Assembly (NCBI GenBank): GCA_008081325.1 | Contig: VMCO01000029.1 | Span: 1 to 15,375 of the forward strand | Length of the DNA: 15,375 nt | Direction: 5' to 3' | Source: Flavobacteriaceae bacterium | GTDB lineage: Bacteria > Bacteroidota > Bacteroidia > Flavobacteriales > Flavobacteriaceae | Shown here: piece by piece, positions 13,760-15,375 of the stretch | How positions within the stretch are numbered: the stretch's first letter is position 1 | Layout: each line of letters starts with the position of its first letter | Made by a program: the position numbers and the translations under genes | The notes under the pieces: generated by a model | Databases searched by the model: none | The model's input: only the letters and a program-made list of their open reading frames with translations | What the model was told of the DNA's origin: nothing

Positions 13760-13767
13760 TAAATTTG
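13760..13767 (+). promoter_or_regulatory. Candidate -7 box for aroQ with near-leaderless spacing
   Basis: TAAATTTG is an exact TAnnTTTG match. It ends four bases before the aroQ ATG (13772), so a start site at the usual distance would be at or next to the ATG. A -33 TTG is not seen within the 38-base divergent gap or the start of xerD. Confidence 0.35.
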
Positions 13768-13771
13768 AAAC

Positions 13772-14188
13772 ATGAAAAAAATTATCATCATTAATGGTCC
13801 AAATTTAAATCTTTTAGGTCAGAGAGAAACTGATATTTACGGAAACAAATCATTTGAGAACTATTTAAGTGATTTAAAATCAAAATATACAGATGTAGAA
13901 ATCGAATATTTTCAGTCAAATATTGAGGGAGAGATTATTGATAAATTACAAGAAGTTGGATTTAGTTTTGATGGAATTATATTAAATGCTGCCGCTTATA
14001 CACATACATCAGTTGGTATAGCTGATTCTATAGCAGCAATTAGTACGCCTGTAATTGAGGTTCATATTTCAAATATTTATGCCAGAGAAAAGTTCAGACA
14101 TAATTCATTAATATCCAGAAACGCCAAAGGAGTTATATGTGGTTTTGGTCTTCAATCTTATGAATTAGCCTTAAAAGCATTTTTTTAA
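13772..14188 (+). CDS. aroQ: 3-dehydroquinate dehydratase, type II
   Basis: Third step of the shikimate pathway: trans-dehydration of 3-dehydroquinate to 3-dehydroshikimate, leading to aromatic amino acids. The 138-aa dodecamer-forming type II enzyme is full length. Visible signatures are the N-terminal INGPNLNLLGQRE (7-19) with the flexible loop carrying catalytic Tyr23 (DIYG), the NAAAYTHTS segment (72-80), the catalytic His98 in EVHISN, and REKFRHNS (105-112), which binds substrate. The start ATG leads straight into the conserved KKIIIINGPN. The gene is divergent from xerD across 38 bases, and its TAA stop is shared as TTAA with the convergent lpdA gene. Confidence 0.95.
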   Translation: MKKIIIINGPNLNLLGQRETDIYGNKSFENYLSDLKSKYTDVEIEYFQSNIEGEIIDKLQEVGFSFDGIILNAAAYTHTSVGIADSIAAISTPVIEVHISNIYAREKFRHNSLISRNAKGVICGFGLQSYELALKAFF

Positions 14189-15375
14189 AGGTGAATCACT
14201 TCATCATAAGCGGCTGCAACTGCTTCCATAACTGCTTCCGACATTGTAGGATGAGGGTGGATAGCTTTTAAGACTTCAGTTCCTGTTGTTTCAAGCTTTC
14301 TTCCTAAAACGGCTTCAGCAATCATATCAGTAACTCCAGCTCCAATCATATGGCATCCAAGCCATTCACCATATTTTTCATCAAATATAACCTTAACAAA
14401 ACCTTCCTTTGAGCCAGAAGCACTAGCTTTTCCTGATGCTGAGAATGGAAATTTACCTACTTTAATTTTGTAACCCTGATCTAAAGCTTGTTTTTCCGTT
14501 AAACCAACACTAGATATTTCAGGACTACAATATGTACATCCAGGAATATTTCCATAATCTATTGGAGTTACATTGTGACCTGCGATTTTTTCAACACATA
14601 AAATACCCTCTGCAGACGCAACATGCGCTAATGCTGGACCGGCAACAACATCTCCAATTGCATAATAACCTGGAATATTTGTGTTATACCATTTATCTAC
14701 AAGAATCTTATCTCTGTCCGTTGCAATACCTACATCTTCAAGACCAATGTTTTCAATGTTGGATTTTATCCCGACTGCAGATAGTAAAATTTCAGATTCA
14801 ACAATCTCTTCTTTACCATTTGTTTTTACAGTAGCAAAAACCTTGTTTTTTTTCTTTTCTACAGAAACTACTTCTGATGATGTCATAATTTTGATCCCTT
14901 TTTTCTTAAATGATTTTTCAAGTTCTTTTGAAACATCTTCATCTTCTAAGGGTACAATTTTAGGCATATATTCTATAACTGTAACATCGCTACCAATACT
15001 ATTGTAAAAATACGCGAATTCGATTCCTATCGCTCCTGACCCTACAATAGTTATGCTTTTTGGTTGTTTTTCAAGTGTCATAGCCTCACGATAACCAATA
15101 ATTTGCTTTCCGTCTTGAGGTATTGAGGGTAAAACTCTTGATTTTGCACCTGTTGCTATTATTATATGCTTTGCACTATAATCTGTTCCATCTACGGAGA
15201 CAACCTTATCTTTTTTAATCTTGCCATAACCTTTAAGAACATCGATTTTATTTTTTTTCATTAAAAAGTTTACTCCTTTACTCATACCTGAAGCAACGTT
15301 TCTACTTCGAGCGATTACTTTTGTGAAATCATGATTAATATTGCCTGCATTTAAACCATAATCCTCAGCATGATT
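14185..15375 (-). CDS. lpdA: Dihydrolipoyl dehydrogenase (E3), partial: N-terminus beyond the window
   Basis: FAD enzyme that reoxidises lipoamide in the pyruvate and 2-oxoglutarate dehydrogenase complexes, passing electrons to NAD+. The frame stays open to the window edge: codons upstream of the internal ATG at 15285 read NHAEDYGLNAG...KVIARSRNVASG, which is family sequence, so that ATG is not the start. The visible 396 residues include the NAD-binding GSGAIG (112-117) with Glu135 at the end of the second strand (VIE), the FAD-binding YAIGD (about 238-242) and the C-terminal dimer domain. The active-site histidine His375 is in HPHPT. About 70 residues are missing at the N-terminus, with the FAD GxGxxG and the redox CxxxxC disulfide. 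The stop overlaps that of aroQ in TTAA. Confidence 0.93.
   Translation of the reverse strand, partial: NHAEDYGLNAGNINHDFTKVIARSRNVASGMSKGVNFLMKKNKIDVLKGYGKIKKDKVVSVDGTDYSAKHIIIATGAKSRVLPSIPQDGKQIIGYREAMTLEKQPKSITIVGSGAIGIEFAYFYNSIGSDVTVIEYMPKIVPLEDEDVSKELEKSFKKKGIKIMTSSEVVSVEKKKNKVFATVKTNGKEEIVESEILLSAVGIKSNIENIGLEDVGIATDRDKILVDKWYNTNIPGYYAIGDVVAGPALAHVASAEGILCVEKIAGHNVTPIDYGNIPGCTYCSPEISSVGLTEKQALDQGYKIKVGKFPFSASGKASASGSKEGFVKVIFDEKYGEWLGCHMIGAGVTDMIAEAVLGRKLETTGTEVLKAIHPHPTMSEAVMEAVAAAYDEVIHL

Noticed and set aside
15196..15285. ATG at 15285 as the start of dihydrolipoyl dehydrogenase.
   Set aside because: The frame continues upstream to the window edge with typical family sequence, so the methionine is internal and the gene is cut off by the window.
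1..15375. Defence system, CRISPR array, IS element, secondary-metabolite cluster, tRNA or rRNA.
   Set aside because: Reading both strands I found no repeat-spacer pattern, transposase, terminal inverted repeats or tRNA-like cloverleaf. All large frames belong to housekeeping or envelope families.

Overview
The window is AT-rich DNA, with coding sequence dominated by A/T-ending codons, from a member of the Bacteroidota, most likely a marine-type flavobacterium with a compact genome. The evidence is the family membership of nearly every protein (DUF6452/DUF6048 envelope proteins beside rlmD, a TonB-dependent receptor with an N-terminal carboxypeptidase-regulatory-like domain, a flavobacterial M23 peptidase, AroQ/Xer, type ZapA/RNase Y). 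Other signs are the lack of Shine-Dalgarno sequences and several matches to the Bacteroidota -7 promoter box TAnnTTTG. Spacing is very tight: operon genes overlap by 1 to 20 bases, and two convergent gene pairs share a single TTAA as both stop codons.

Layout. (1) 34-3780: a THUMP-domain RNA methyltransferase on the plus strand converges on a minus-strand operon rlmD - DUF6452 lipoprotein - DUF6048 outer-membrane protein. (2) 3781-3851: a short divergent promoter region. (3) 3852-6255: two plus-strand PLP enzymes, ornithine aminotransferase (rocD) and a NifS/IscS-type cysteine desulfurase. (4) 6252-10387: a minus-strand pair, M23 endopeptidase then TonB-dependent receptor, overlapping at ATGA. 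(5) 10482-12835: plus-strand small coiled-coil protein, zapA, a structured non-coding region that looks like a 6S-type RNA, then RNase Y (rny). (6) 12828-14188: divergent xerD-type recombinase (minus) and aroQ (plus). (7) 14185-15375: the C-terminal five-sixths of dihydrolipoyl dehydrogenase on the minus strand, running off the right edge.

Most genes are housekeeping: RNA modification, division (ZapA and its coiled-coil neighbour), chromosome dimer resolution (Xer), the shikimate pathway (AroQ), sulfur transfer, E3 of 2-oxoacid dehydrogenases, and envelope remodelling/uptake. I see no defence system, CRISPR array, IS element, tRNA or rRNA.

The main anomaly is in rny. The reading frame is interrupted by one in-frame TAA (12515-12517) where the family has leucine. 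The same frame then continues without further damage to the normal C-terminus. This is either a very recent nonsense mutation, a base-call error, or (least likely) readthrough. The second item of interest is the approximately 165-base structured region between zapA and rny, with a long-range terminal stem, a U-tract and mutually exclusive pairings. It fits a 6S RNA, but could also act as an rny leader.
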